The notes: generated by a model not told the origin, from the sequence alone. Positions 32,201 through 44,050 are shown, numbered from the stretch's first letter. The stretch is DNA of 64,000 bases from Emydura subglobosa (GCA_007922225.1 ML679974.1:4205105-4269104), one strand, 5' to 3'. Numbers and translations are program-made.

Positions 32201-33545
32201 CTGGTGAGAAGGGTCCCTAAAGAGTGACAGGGAAGGTGGAGCTGGGGAGGGTCTGGAAATTGGATAGAATAGCTCATCTCTGGATATAGTGGTCTATAAT
32301 AATGGTGTTCCACACCCCACAAAAATAAAATAAATGATTCCCAAATAGAGAGGATATAAGAGGGAGATTGACTGAAGCTGTCACCACTCCTGACCAAGGA
32401 GTCAGATTTGCTGCTTTGACAAGAAAACAGGCAGGTGAGAAAACATGATAATGAAGGGAGATGGTCTCCTTAGAAATTTCTGGCACTTCTTGAGTGGGTA
32501 ATGACTAACTGTTAAGTACGTATCTATGTACAATACAAAGGAGAGACTACACAGTGAGCACGAAGCTCAGACATTGCAAGTTCTGCCTCAACAGCCACAG
32601 GTGGTGAGAAGCAACTGAGGGTTAGCTGGGGCTGCCTAGCTTTTATGCCCCTTGGTGAGAGGCACAAGGACACTCAGGGGGCAGCTCTGGCCACAACGGA
32701 CACTGCTGGCCAAAATAATTGTGCACCCAACAGTAAACACTTAAAAAATATCAGGTTTCATACATGATTCTGTTCCCATTGACGTAAACAACAATATCCC
32801 ATTGACTTTAATAAAGGCAAGCTCAGACCCCTAAACAAGAACTGATCCCCATGGCAAAACATGGTGATATGCAACCAGACAGCCTGCAGAGTGTTTCTCT
32901 CTCACTGTTATTAATGTAAATTACAGTAAGAATTTGTAAACCCTATAAAAATGAAGACAATCTACTATTATTCAGCTGCACAAGATATTCAATTATGCCC
33001 ATGTAGAGGATCCACAGATTGTTACTTGCAGAGCTGATGCACACAATTGCCCAAGTAAAAATCAATTCTACTATCACTGATTCCATTCCTGGAGTCTTTT
33101 TGGAGTGGGGAAGGTCACAAGATGAATTATGCTCCAAGTTATGGATCTGAATGCAAAATAAATAAGTTCCAAAAGGGAAGTAAATTAGACAAATAGTAAG
33201 AAATAGTTACAGGCAAGCATAAACCACAAAACAGAAGAAACCTAAAAAGAGGTAAGTGACATGCAGAAAACAAAAAGAAATTAGCAATTTAAGAAGAAAA
33301 TATTAAAAGATTTGCAGAAAGAATTTGGACTCATGGCAAATCAAAAAGAACAATGACTTGGTTGCAAACAAGACCTGGGGAAAGGGAAGGGAATTTCAGG
33401 AAAATGTATCACATATTTAATTTCTGCACCCTATTTGCAAGTTAAAATTTTAATTAGGTGAGCAAGAAACCTGTCATTGATTACACTCACAGGTACCAAG
33501 ATTTCTTAAGTAAAGTTACCTGCATGCTGCACCTCTCACAAAGTC
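32201..33545. other. No recognised genes
   Basis: The part nearest the DIRS relic (to about 32500) may be further DIRS sequence, but no motif was found. A CCATTGACTTTAATAAAGGC phrase near 32799 is the loop motif of common MITEs. The rest is AT-rich and unremarkable. Confidence 0.35.
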
Positions 33546-33548
33546 TAA

Positions 33549-33843
33549 GGCTATGGCTACATTGATGGCGGCAAAGTTGCCGCCGTCAGATTGATTTCTC
33601 TGGATCCACTGAGTGATCACTGAAGACCCGCTCAGTCAATACAGAAATCAATGTACTAAGACCACCTTCACAAGTGGCGTAGCGCTGCGTCGACGGGAAC
33701 ACTGTTCCCGTCAGTGCAGTGCAGAGAAGACGATGTGCAGAAGAGGAGCAGAGAAGTCGATGGGAGTTACGCAAGTTTTTTGCGTAGCTTGCATAACTCC
33801 CATGGACTGACGCCAAATCCCAGAGATAAGTGTAGACAGGGTC
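33549..33843 (+). mobile_element. Harbinger-type MITE, family M, copy 1
   Basis: An element of about 295 bp starts GGCTATGGCTACATTGATGG after a TAA and ends AAGTGTAGACAGGGTC. Family landmarks: GGCAAAGTTGCCGCCGTCAG near the left end; GTAGCGCTGCGTCGACGGGA in the middle; AGTTACGCAAGTTTTTTGCG and CATAACTCCCAT forming a palindrome near the right end. Relatives are at 49438-49718 (inverted) and 55637-55930. Confidence 0.75.
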
Positions 33844-35374
33844 TGTGTGACAAATGAATGGGCAAGCGGCAAATAAAATGTTCATTCTTCAAGAGTCAGT
33901 AGGGAACCCACATAAAAGGTACTTGGAATTGTTGTTTTTATTTAATATAAAATTATTTTTCCACAGATAGCATGAGTTATAATGTCTCTGTATGCAACTG
34001 TAACTGAATGGACAGCTTGTTTGAATACAGTTGTAATAAAGGACGATAGTGTGTGGCCCAGAGATATCAAAGATCAATTCAAATTGGGACATGGTATGCC
34101 TTACCCTGTCAGGCTCTCAGAAAGAAGATGACTAGGCTTTGCTAACATTAGGTTCTCCATCTTCAGAGAAGGCCAGCCAACTTAAAATTCTCTATTAAAA
34201 ATTCAAAAGCCTTGCTACCTTGGGTGCTTCTCCAAGCATATCATGCGTCTTACCTCGATTACCACTTCTGTATCATTCCTCCCAGTACCTACAACTCATT
34301 CCTAACAGTATTTTCTGTTTTCATCATACTTTTCCACTCATTTTGCCAGACAACAGAAACAGACCTCTGCATACTCCCTAAAATACCTATCTGCATAAAT
34401 GAAAGGGAATTAATTCTCCTCTCTTACACTGTGTTAATTTTATACATTTTTTTAAAGCTAAGATTAACTTTATATTAAACATATGTTGGCTTGAGGGAGG
34501 TTTTCTGGTTCTCTTAGCCCTCACAAGTTAAACCCAGACAAAGAACTCACAGCCTTTTACAGATTCACTCCTCTTTTGGATGCTTGGGATTTTTGGAATT
34601 TAGAAGAAAATATATCAAGGTTTTTAATAAAAACACATTTTTTTTCCTAAGTTGTGATGTTTTTTCTATTTTTCTACCAGTTCTGTCCATTGCTAATTAC
34701 ACTGTCATCCTCTCAACTCGAAAATGCTTAATAATCCACTCCCTGCTGTTGTACTTTTAGGGACAGAATTACAAACATTAGCTCAACTTGTGCACCCACA
34801 AAACATACATTGAGAAGATCAAAAGCAGGGTCCACCAAACCCATCCAGAGTGAATTGTTTACTGTACATCAGGGGAAGTACTTTACTCCAGTCAAAAAGC
34901 CACACACACAAAAAAGTTCCAGCAGTGCTCTCCATCCAGTAGGGATAAGGAATTTTGTAGCCTCCTGGTGCTTACCACAAAGCTACCAAGTGCTTTATCA
35001 TAATCTGCCTGGCCAACAATTTACACTCTTGGTCTCCCTAATGGAGCATTTTAGCAAGCAACCACAAAAACTTGGAAGACCTGATTTTCAAAGGTGCCAA
35101 TAACCTGCAACTTCCATTGGGTTCAACTGGTGCTTCAACTGCACAGTATGTCTGAAAAACAGGTAAAATATATGTGGGCAAAACTAGAAACCAATTACAC
35201 TGCATGAACATTTGCCCAAATTGTATGAGTTTCTTTTTTTCATATGCAAAAGCTTTCTTTTTAAAACCAACAGTGGGTGTGCATGGTTGAGACCAAACGT
35301 GGCTCTTATTTTCTACTGAAGAGGTTAGCCAAGAATGAGAAGATTCAAATAAATACACCAAATGTCAAGAAACC
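33844..35374. other. AT-rich, no recognised genes
   Basis: A half-MITE phrase (GATTTTCAAAGGTGCC, then CAACTTCCATTGGGTTCAAC) lies at about 35079-35130. Nothing else was recognised. Confidence 0.4.
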
Positions 35375-35465
35375 ACGGTTCTGTTCCTGACTCTTCTGCT
35401 GAACTGCTATGCGACCTTGTGCAAACCATTTAGTCTCTCTGTGTCTCTCTTTCCCCTCACATTCT
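35375..35465 (-). mobile_element. MIR/CORE-type SINE fragment
   Basis: On the minus strand it reads GAGAGACTAAATGGTTTGCA, CAAGGTCGCATAGCAG and AGAGTCAGGAACAGAACC, the 3' half of a MIR-like SINE. Confidence 0.65.
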
Positions 35466-35959
35466 TGGTCTTGTTTATTTAGATGGTAAACTGTGTATAT
35501 ACGTACAATGTAGATACAATGCAACAGGAGGCCCCTAATCTTGGTTAGTGCACCTAAACCCTAATTTAACAGATTTAATAAATTTTATTAAAGGTAATGT
35601 TTGAAAGTACAAACAATTCACAGAGTTTACACAAAAAGTTGCTGGACATCCAGGTATAGTGTACAGATTATTGATGAGAACAGAGTTCGGTAAGAACTTT
35701 TAACAAGTGCAAGGAATACATAATTTGCAGTAACCTGGATACAGGGGTCAAGGGTTTGATTTGAAAAAACAAGCAAACAGTAATTCGGGAATGTCACTTA
35801 TTGCAGGGTTTACATAGGATGCGGTTAATGAGGAGTAGATATGTCCATAATAGTGGATTGTCCCTCACTGAGTCAGTGATGTGGTGTAGATAGTCCTTTA
35901 ATCTATAAATTCCTGTCGGTGCAGAGGAAAGTCTTTGAGTCTTCCTGACACAGATTCAT

Positions 35960-36580
35960 GGTGGCACACCAGCTTACTCATCCCAATACTGTCTGTGCCC
36001 AGTGATGTGTTTGATGTAAATATCTCTCGACCACCTGATGGTGTCGGACACCAGGAGGCGCCGCATCAGCCAGGCGTAGTGCTGACCGACACCACAGGCC
36101 CACAGCACACACTTGTTGCAGGGATCCTAAGCACCCAGGGCTCCAACCATCAGGGCATGGGTCTGAACCACATAGCCCTTTGCTCTGAGGATGTGGGCCA
36201 GGGGGCGTACCTCTCCTCCTTACGAGCTTGAGCTGCATGAAAGGCTGGGGTCCTGTTTTCAAATGGGACCGTGACGTCTACCATAACAATCTTCTTCTGG
36301 TCCTCGTTGGTGATGACAATGTCCAGCCTCAGTGGGCTGTTGGATCCAGGGACGGCGGATGGCTTTCACGAGCTGCTCTGGACCACATTGTACCGCAGTT
36401 GTCCGGCTCTGGAGTGGGGCTTGCAGCAACAGAGGATGTGGGGCAAGGTTTCGTTGTACCTGCACTTCCTGCAGCGTTTGTCCTGGTTCCTGTGGCAGAT
36501 GGCCCGTTCAGCGGGAGGCAGTTGAGTCGGGCCCAGTGGATGAACCGCCAATCCATGAATCAGGTGAAACTGCCCCATGG
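35960..36580 (-). pseudogene. R2-type LINE C-terminus: zinc finger and restriction-like endonuclease relic
   Basis: Minus-strand fragments run in the order of R2-group elements. DWRFIHWARLNCLPLNGP lies at about 36500-36556. In another frame RCRKCRYNETLPHILCCC (about 36430-36490) has the C-x2-C...H-x4-C pattern of the CCHC finger that precedes the endonuclease. LRLDIVITNEDQKKIVMVDV then TVPFENRTPAFHAA (about 36230-36330) match the endonuclease core, whose usual RPD reads RLD. LMRRLLVSDTIRWSR (about 36030-36075) matches the C-terminal tail. There are stops after VVQSSS and RPMP plus frameshifts. The reverse-transcriptase half is absent. R2 itself targets 28S rDNA; no rDNA is present here. R4 or NeSL clades are alternatives. 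Confidence 0.8.
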
Positions 36581-36988
36581 CAGAAAGTGCCTAATTCTTG
36601 TTGTAATTTCAATCTAGTAAATTGATGCAGATCTGAAGAACATGGCCTTGCAGGTATCAGAGAGACATCTGAGGTGATTCAAGAGAATTGCTGTTCTATG
36701 CTGTAAAATGTGGAAACTGTAGCTGCACTACTTACCTGGTGTGGTTTCGGCTATCAATTGCCTCAATTTCCTCTCAGTTCTAAGGCCTGACTACCTGCCT
36801 GCATTCTACATATGCGTTCTCCCCAGCCCATGAATGACACGCTGCTACACCCAGTGTTTCAGGCCCATTTTCCAAGGCATCATTTTATTAATTTAACCAA
36901 AACTCTCAAAGTTACACAAAACTCACTATCAATGGAGGTTGCTTGAGACTCAGAGGCCTTTCACTCTGATCCTCCCGCCCCCTCTACT
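36581..36988. other. No recognised features
   Basis: No repeat or ORF was recognised between the R2-type relic and the hAT MITE. Confidence 0.4.
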
Positions 36989-37109
36989 AGGGTGACCAGA
37001 TAGCAAGTGTGAAAAATTGGGATGGTAGTAGGAAGTAATAGGCCTCTGTATGAGATAAGGCCCCAAATATAAGGATTATCCCTATGAAATTGGGACATCT
37101 GGTTACCCT
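36989..37109. mobile_element. hAT MITE, same family as 18577-18700
   Basis: Starts AGGGTGACCAGATAGC and ends ACATCTGGTTACCCT, with AAAAATTGGGATG and CCCTATGAAATTGGGAC inside. It is in the opposite orientation to the copy at 18.6 kb. The flanks (CCCTCTAC; ACCCTCTC) are similar but do not give a clean duplication. Confidence 0.78.
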
Positions 37110-37270
37110 ACCCTCTCCCTACTTCAGGACTAATCATGAGAGCTAGTAGCCTCCCTCCTGCAGCCCCTTTCAGCTGAGCCCTCTCAGACCTCTATAGGGA
37201 GCACCTGACTATTTCCCAGCTGGGTCTGATAATTCAACAAGGCAAACTGGCCCTAGGTTCCTGGCTCTTA

Positions 37271-37510
37271 AGGGTTTGTCTACACAGCCTGTGGAAGTGA
37301 GGCTCCCAACATGGGTCAAACTTGGACTAGCAGGGTTCATGTTGGCGCTCTAAAAATAGCTGTGTAGACAGCACTTTGAAGTTGCAATTTAGGCTCTGAA
37401 GTACTGTCTGCAGTGCACAGCTATTCCCAGAGGCTATTGGGCTAGTGGGGTTCACATGTCTGTCAACACTGGCTGGGAGTCTTGCTTCCACAGGCTGTGT
37501 ACACATACCT
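37271..37510. mobile_element. Fold-back DNA element with TTA target-site duplication
   Basis: TTA lies at 37268-37270 and at 37511-37513. The ends are long inverted repeats: AGGGTTTGTCTACACAGCCT at the left and AGGTATGTGTACACAGCCTG at the right, on the other strand, both continuing TGTGGAAG. The TTA target and the GTCTACAC motif place it with Harbinger-type elements. No ORF. Confidence 0.75.
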
Positions 37511-37513
37511 TTA

Positions 37514-39540
37514 AGGGCCAGACAACCATGTTATGAGGACACAGTCCCCTCTCAATGCATGCACACACATAAACACACAGTAATTCTGTACCTCATGGGA
37601 CCTACACACTCAGAAGTTCAAAGAGAAGCTTCTTATGCTTATGTGGAATAGTTCTCCCTTTGATTTGTCAATTTTATTGCACAAAAATGTAGAAATTATA
37701 TTCAAAAGTAGAATGAGTACTTAGTCTTCAGAACAAATAAGCTTTACAAAAATCTGACTTTCATGGTGTTGGTATAATATCCTTTAATTAGATGTCAAAG
37801 CAGCAACCAACAGACATATCAAGTAGAAACCAAGGGCCATGAACCTGAGATGGGAGAGGAAGAAAAGGAAAAGAAGATATGGTAACACATGAGGTATAAA
37901 GACAGGTTTGCTATCACTTAGTTTCCCTGAAAATGCCCTGTCCCATTACCAGATGCTAAGACAAAGCATCTACTAGGGAATCATCAAGAGGAAAATGCTA
38001 CAAATCCTTTCTGAAGATATACAGCAAATCCTACAGCATCTATGGATTACCATTATGTCTGAGGGGCAAAAAAAAGTCAGAGAGGCAAAATAATCACATT
38101 ACAGATGCAGCCAGCTTTCTAAAATGGTTTAGAAAATGAGCCAGTGAATAATGTAATTGAAAAAAGGAGTATTTCTACATATGGTCTCCAGGATTGTGAT
38201 TACCCTGATAGCAGATATCAGGCAATTCAAATGAATGTACTGGTCTGTCTGTCTATTTGGTGTATGTATAGAAACAGCACACAAGTAAAATGTAAACTGT
38301 CAGAAAACACTAGCAGTTAGAGCATACTGCACTTAGTACAACGTTCTCCCTCTTCATTTAAAAAATAACTGCATTGGTGCAAAAGAAATCACTTTATTTA
38401 GTCATTAGCATGCAATGTTGGAGGCTGCCAGAAGATGCCACCATGTTTTCTGTGAGGATTCTGCTCAGGGATGGATTCTACAATAAAGGCCAGGGAGTCA
38501 AAGCAGGGGTTAACTACAGCCTGTTTGTACAAAGTCTGCATCCACCCTGGTACAACATGAAAACAGAACTCTACCTCTCTCAGACTTCATTTCTCCTATT
38601 AATTCAGCCTTTTGTGGAGCATATAGATTTCTGACTGCTGCAGTTTCATGAATTTTGCAGCAAATGCTGTGTACAGTAAGGTGGGAGTAGTTGGCAAGAG
38701 AAGAAAGGAAAATGGTCAGTTTCAGAAGAATTTTACAGCATCTTGGATTATATTCAAAAATAGTATCAGTCTAGGGTGAATTCAGAAAGCTGGAACTTGC
38801 ACTGCTAAGAAAGAAAAATCAAAGGGAACAATATTAGCATATTGGGAAATGGGGTTAAAATAATCTATTTCTTATTTTTAAATTACTCTGTTTATTAAGG
38901 TATAAACTTTTTTTGTCCTTTTCAAGTGTTGATTCTGGTTGGGGGAAGTGAGGCATAGATGTAGTAGCATTAATCTAGTCAGGTGATAAAAGCTCCTTCT
39001 TTCCTAATGCTCCTTGTTTCCTAATGCTCCTTGTGTCTTTTTGAGAATCTCCAGTTCCTGATACATTGTTGCTAATGTTATATTACAATATATAATCATG
39101 TACAGCATCGGTAATATCTATTTGTAATAAAAGCCCTTATTTTCCCTTTTCCTCTTAGGACAGCTTATTTATTTTCTCAATGGGAAGGAAGACGTATTAG
39201 CATGACTGCAAACTTGTTCCAAGAAGATATGTTAATGCCATCTGAGCCGTTTAAGGCTAAATAGAATAGCCATAAAAGGGTATATGAAGTATCTACAAAA
39301 TCAGGCATTACATCAATTCAAATTTTTGCTTTTCAGCTGATCGTCATTTTCTGCAAAGCAAATTGCTCAGGCAGAAAGTAGTTCCCCAGAGTTTTTCTTC
39401 ATTTTACAAATTTCTAATATCTATCTCCAAAGATAATAAGAACAACGTGAAGAGTCTGTGGGACAGGAAATCTTGATATTAATTTTGAAGCAGATACCTA
39501 GGAAATCAGAATGTCTCATCCATTAGGCATACCGTATCAA
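37514..39540. other. AT-rich, no recognised genes
   Basis: Contains a short tandem duplication at 39002-39034 (CCTAATGCTCCTTGT repeated). Nothing else was recognised. Confidence 0.4.
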
Positions 39541-40690
39541 GAAAGGAGAGGTTACGTACCTGTACAGTAACCCGAGTTCTTCAAAATGTTTTGTCCCTAT
39601 GGGTGCGCCACCAAAGGACGAGCGCATGCCCATGCACTCTTGATCACACACTTATATTAGCAGTGTCCACGGGTCCACATCTGTGAACTATGCAACTTTG
39701 AGCTCCAGTGCAGGGGAGGTGGATCCGCCAGCACTCCAGTTCCTTCTCAACCATGAAGCCAAAAACACCACAGCAGAACAGAAGATGGGCACACCCATTG
39801 GGACAAAACATTTTGAAAAACTTAAGTAATTGTACAGGTAAGTAACATCTCTCTTTTCTTCTTCGTGTTATTATCCAGAGGGATGCTCCACTGCAGGAGA
39901 CACCCAAGCAGTATTTCAATGTGGAGGTGAGTGCTGAGGAGGCAGATCTAAGCCAGTTCAGAGGACTGCATCACCCAAATCCATCTCAGTCCTGGAAGCA
40001 GGCAGGATGGCATAATGCTTGGATAACATGTGAACTTAGGACCAGGCTCTTACCCTGCAGATGTCCAAAATGGGAATGTCTCTAAGAAGGGCTATGGATG
40101 TGAACTGAGCCCTTATGGAGTGGCTCATTACTCTAGGAGTGGGAAGCACTCCAGTAGCACCACAGCAGGGAAGAATGCAATTAGAAATCCACTTTGACAG
40201 TGTCTGAATAGAGATTGGTTTTCCCCTTATCCTTTCAGCAAAGGATACAAATTGTCTAGGCAAAGATCTGAAAGTCTTTGCCCTGTCAAGATAGAAGGCA
40301 AGCGCCTTTCTGACATCTAAAGTATGGAAGATATCCTCCTCCTTTGAGGCATGAGGTTTGGGATAAAATACTGGCAAACAAATGTCTTGATTAATATGGA
40401 ACTCTGATGAGACTTTGGGGAGAAAGGGAGAATGGGAGTATGGTAAAAAGTAATGTACAGTGGATCAGCCGTGACTGCCCCTAGTTCCCCTATCCTCCCA
40501 GATAAGGTGATGGCTACCAGGAAGGAAATCTTAAAGGAGAAGTGAAGGAGAAAACAGCTACCCACCGGTTCAAACTGAGGGTTCCTCAAGTTGTTGAGGA
40601 CAAAGTGAAGGTCCCAGGGTGGTGTGGGATTTTCAACATGAGGAAATAGATTAGGTAAGCCTCTAAGGCACCTGGCTGTGGTACAAATAC
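39541..40690 (-). mobile_element. DIRS-type retrotransposon relic 1 (3' end)
   Basis: A tyrosine-recombinase relic on - (40036-40690) is followed, at lower coordinates, by two blocks that are inverted copies of each other: 39548-39605 (GTTACGTACCTGTACAGTAA, then CAAAATGTTTTGTCCC) and about 39785-39858 (GGGACAAAACATTTTG, then TGTACAGGTAAGTAACATCT). DIRS elements have inverted terminal repeats and internal complementary regions rather than LTRs, which fits. The reverse-transcriptase and RNase H part upstream is not visible. Confidence 0.65.
40036..40690 (-). pseudogene. DIRS tyrosine recombinase relic
   Basis: Two overlapping minus frames (40317-40589 and 40036-40377) join into a recombinase-like protein. 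The first contains LVAITLSGRIGELGAV, equivalent to the box that carries the first catalytic arginine (SARRxxEL in relatives). The second contains HTLDVRKALAFYLDRAK, TLSKWISNCI and VMSHSIRAQFTSIALL, where HSIR is the HxxR motif, then DIPILDICRVRAWS. The final histidine/tyrosine part is not recognisable. A frameshift separates the two frames. In DIRS elements this enzyme integrates the circular DNA intermediate without target-site duplication. Confidence 0.72.
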
Positions 40691-41480
40691 CTTTTGTGTA
40701 TTATATGCCTCACACTGTATGTGTATTTATATACTAAGTCAGGTATGAATTGAGAGACTGCAAAAATCTAAGTGAGAGAAAATATACAGAAGAAACAAAC
40801 AGTAACAGGGAGTCCTGTTTATGAATAAAGACAAAGGCTTGGTTTGGTTTTTCTTGGAATACAGAATGGAGAGAGAGATGGGGAAGGGGAGGGAGATGCT
40901 TCTGAGCTTGACTTGAGGATCCTTTCCAATAGCTTGATGGTGGTGGTGGTGGGGCCACACCTGATGGGGCCACCAAATGTCCAGTGTCATCCATTGCCCA
41001 ACCTGACTGTGCCATCAGTATTGAAGGAAGAGTCAATGGCTCCTTGAATACTGGTATCAGCCTTGAACTCATACTGGGACCTGAAAGAGGCATTGGTACT
41101 GAAAACAAAGCTGAACCCGGTCATAGTCAGCATCAGTACCGAGGATTCTGTCTCAACAATGCCCTCAGTTCCAAGCAAGACAACACCTCTGCACTGCAGT
41201 TAAACTGTGGTGCAGACAACAGTGTCAGCAATGACAGTAAGTTTGCCACCAATCCAGGGGGAGCTGAGGACACTGCAGATGATGCTACGGCAGTTGGATG
41301 GTCTGGATAAGTGGTGAATCAGGGACAGACAGACACAGCAAATACATTGCTACCTAATATTCAGTCAGAGTGGAAATTGATGATGCCACCATCTCTGTCG
41401 AAGGTGCACCGAGATGGTACTGGAGTCAGCAGTACAGCTTTCCCTTGATCCTGCCTCAGTACCAGAGGGCAGAATGACAG
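40691..41480. other. Possible DIRS interior, unassigned
   Basis: Between about 41000 and 41450 the sequence is unusually regular, with repeated GGTACTGA/CAGTACC-type phrases and an open + frame at 40984-41310 rich in Gly, Thr, Asp and Asn. Such GGTACC-rich sequence would fit the variable gag-like region of a DIRS element, but no motif proves it. A GGT run lies near 40938-40953. Confidence 0.3.
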
Positions 41481-43255
41481 CTCTATTCTATCCTGCAATT
41501 TGGCATAACATGACACACAATCACTGCTCGGGAGCGGTCTAGGACACTTTCAATCAATCAACAATAACATTTTTAGTATAGAAATGGCACTACTACGTTC
41601 ATCTTTATCACAGTAAAACATTAAGCCAGCCAATTGCTCTTCGCTGATTTAAAAAAAAAAAACACACTCCAAAACCAGGATGGGGAGAAACAGTTGAATC
41701 TCTTGTTTTTAGTATTAAAAATGGCAATATACTTCATTGCCAATTATTTTAATCCCCTCTATCAAAATACAAAAGTACATTCATGAGCACTGGTGATGTT
41801 GTATACTTACGAGATTTTCTTCAGCAAACTGGGAAGTGGGGATTATTCATTTTAATACTGTTTACTAGACTTGGTTAGCATGTTTTAAAGCAGTGCACTC
41901 TCTCTGGTAGGTTCTAGCATTTTCTGCTGTGTCCTTCAGCTGATAACAAATGATAAAGTTGCAATTTTCTTTTTCATTTTTCAGGACTCCTTATGCTTAT
42001 TTAATGAAGCATAAATATGGATAGCACTTTCCTCCTCCTATTTAGTTGAAAATGTTTGGCGACTGAAAATGCACTCAGCCGCAAAAATGACTGCCTTTAC
42101 CCAGTCTTGAAAATAAGTTTTCTTGGCTCTAAATATTATTATATGGAGACTAATTGTTTGCTCATTTCTGGGAGGTGTACCTTCATGGTTTTCATGTTCA
42201 TAAGCCATTTCCTCTCTCTGAAACACTCTATCCACATTAATGTATGGTTATTGCTTTCAGAGAAGGGATAAAAAAAAGCTAACGTTGTTTAGCTTGAACA
42301 AGAAAACATTTTCATGTAATAAAGATGTGGAGGCTTGTACAATTATTGGTTAAGGCTAATATAAAACACCTGTTTTGTGTGTGGATGTTATTCCATTCAG
42401 TAGTTGCTCACACATTTTATTCCCTTTTCTTTTGCAGAAAGGGTGGGAAAGGATGTGTCACTAAACAAAAGAATGATATTTTACACCTTTTCCGTCATTT
42501 CTTCATTTCTTCTCTTTCCTCCAGTTGGAAGTACAAAGAACTCTGGAGCTGCAAAATTTATCTATATATTCAAAAAATGCTTTTAGAATCTGAACTGTGA
42601 ATACAGAAAAACTAAGGATTAGGGGCCAGACTCATTCAAAATGGTCAGGGTGTATACTATAAGCAGCCCTGTACCAGCTACTCTATTTCCATTCCAAGAA
42701 GACAAGGAAACTTGCAGAGCTACCCTTTCTCAGCATTTCTTCCAGCTATTAGTTACACACTTTAGGTTGCACTCCGTGTGTGTCTCCAGTGGAGGACAGG
42801 TTGAAGCCACTTTACGCTGCTGCAATCACCTTCCTCATGTGTGCTGCTGTCAGAGTTTAGGTTGGCAGAAGGCAGGATAGACCCATAAGCGAAACAGCTG
42901 CATACCTGGATAACATTTTCACTTTGTCATTTTGTCAAAAGGAGGCTATCTCCCTGCTAAGCATCTGCATTCTCCACACCACACATAAAATGGGACTAGC
43001 GCACACACTATTTATGTGGCTAACAGTTGCTCCAGTTTCATAACACTGCAGGACAGGCCACAGATGGAAGGCTATAAAAGTGAAGCACATATAACTCATA
43101 AAAAAGGCAACTAAGAGTTAACTGGGACATGCCTAGTTTACAACACGAAGAATGGAAATGAGCCACTGTGAGGATATAAAATAAAAGAAGCAAGCTAGAG
43201 ATGACTAGATGATCCAGGACCTGGCAATGAGACACTGAGCCTTTCTTCTCTAAGT
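41481..43255. other. AT-rich, no recognised genes
   Basis: An A run lies at 41651-41662. A region near 42620-43030 has MITE-like wording (GGGGCCAGACTCATTC) but no inverted partner. No gene was recognised. Confidence 0.35.
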
Positions 43256-43522
43256 CAGGGGCATAGCCAGAATTATTTGGCAAGGCCTGTAGTTGACAAG
43301 GGTGGGCCGGCTGAAAAACAAGTGCTTCCCGAACATCCTGCTTCCAGTCACATGACCGGAAACAGGAAGATCGGGAAGCGACCGGCCAAGAAACTAAGCT
43401 GCCCAATGCTCCAGTTGCCAAGGTAGCTTAAGCGGAGAGTCAGCAGCAGAACTTCCGCAACCGATTGGGTGAGCCTGCTTTAAAAGTAGGTGGGCCATGG
43501 CCCGCCCAGGCCCATGCCACTG
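43256..43522. mobile_element. hAT-type non-autonomous element
   Basis: A 267-bp GC-rich element starts CAGGGGCATAGCCAG and ends CATGCCACTG (CAGTGGCATG on the other strand). The 8-bp flanks CTCTAAGT (43248-43255) and CTCTAGAT (43523-43530) match at 6 of 8 positions, consistent with an aged hAT duplication. The interior holds CACATGACCGGAAACAGG and GGGCCATGGCCCGCCCAGGC. No ORF. Confidence 0.65.
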
Positions 43523-43849
43523 CTCTAGATCAATTGATCAAACCTGACTTAGGTTGCTAATTATGACCAAAATTCATTAGCATCTTAATACGGTTTGCTG
43601 TTCTATGTGAAAGTAGTTAGTGCTTCCAGATCAATTCCTAGTGATCCACTGGACCACAACAAGCGGCCCTACTTGGCCTCCTTGCAGTCTCAACAGGGGG
43701 CTCTAGGACTGAATGCACAAAGAGTGCATTATCTTGGAAGTAAGAGGAGGTTCACTGGTGGGGTGAATGGCTGCTATGTTATATGTACACTGTGGATAAA
43801 TAGGATTCAGTCTCCAGGATTGTCCATGTGGTACCTTTTTAACACAACA

Positions 43850-44050
43850 AGATTCAATAAAGAAAAGTAGGAGAAATTTCAACAGAACATGGAAAAGGAG
43901 GTTTTCACCCTGAGGTGCACTAGAATGTGAAACATGCTGCCAAAAGAGAGTGCCAATGGCTAGCATCACAAAATTCAAGACTGGTTTGGATATCCATACT
44001 GTATCTGGCTATGGAAAATAATCAAGAACATTTGAACAACATGGTCCATA
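43850..44050 (+). mobile_element. CR1-like LINE 3' fragment, old
   Basis: AAGGAGGTTTTCACCCTGAG, then AATGTGAAACATGCTGCCAA and TTCAAGACTGGTTTGGATAT follow the wording of CR1 C-terminal coding and 3' sequence. The segment upstream to about 43590 may belong to the same copy. Confidence 0.5.

Noticed and set aside
36366..36578. Cellular zinc-finger gene from the Cys/His motif
   Set aside because: The neighbouring DWRFIHWARL and VDVTVPFENR motifs identify it as the C-terminus of an R2-type LINE.
40036..40377. Phage or bacterial integrase gene (contamination)
   Set aside because: The sequence and context match eukaryotic DIRS recombinases, with frameshifts and neighbouring vertebrate repeats.
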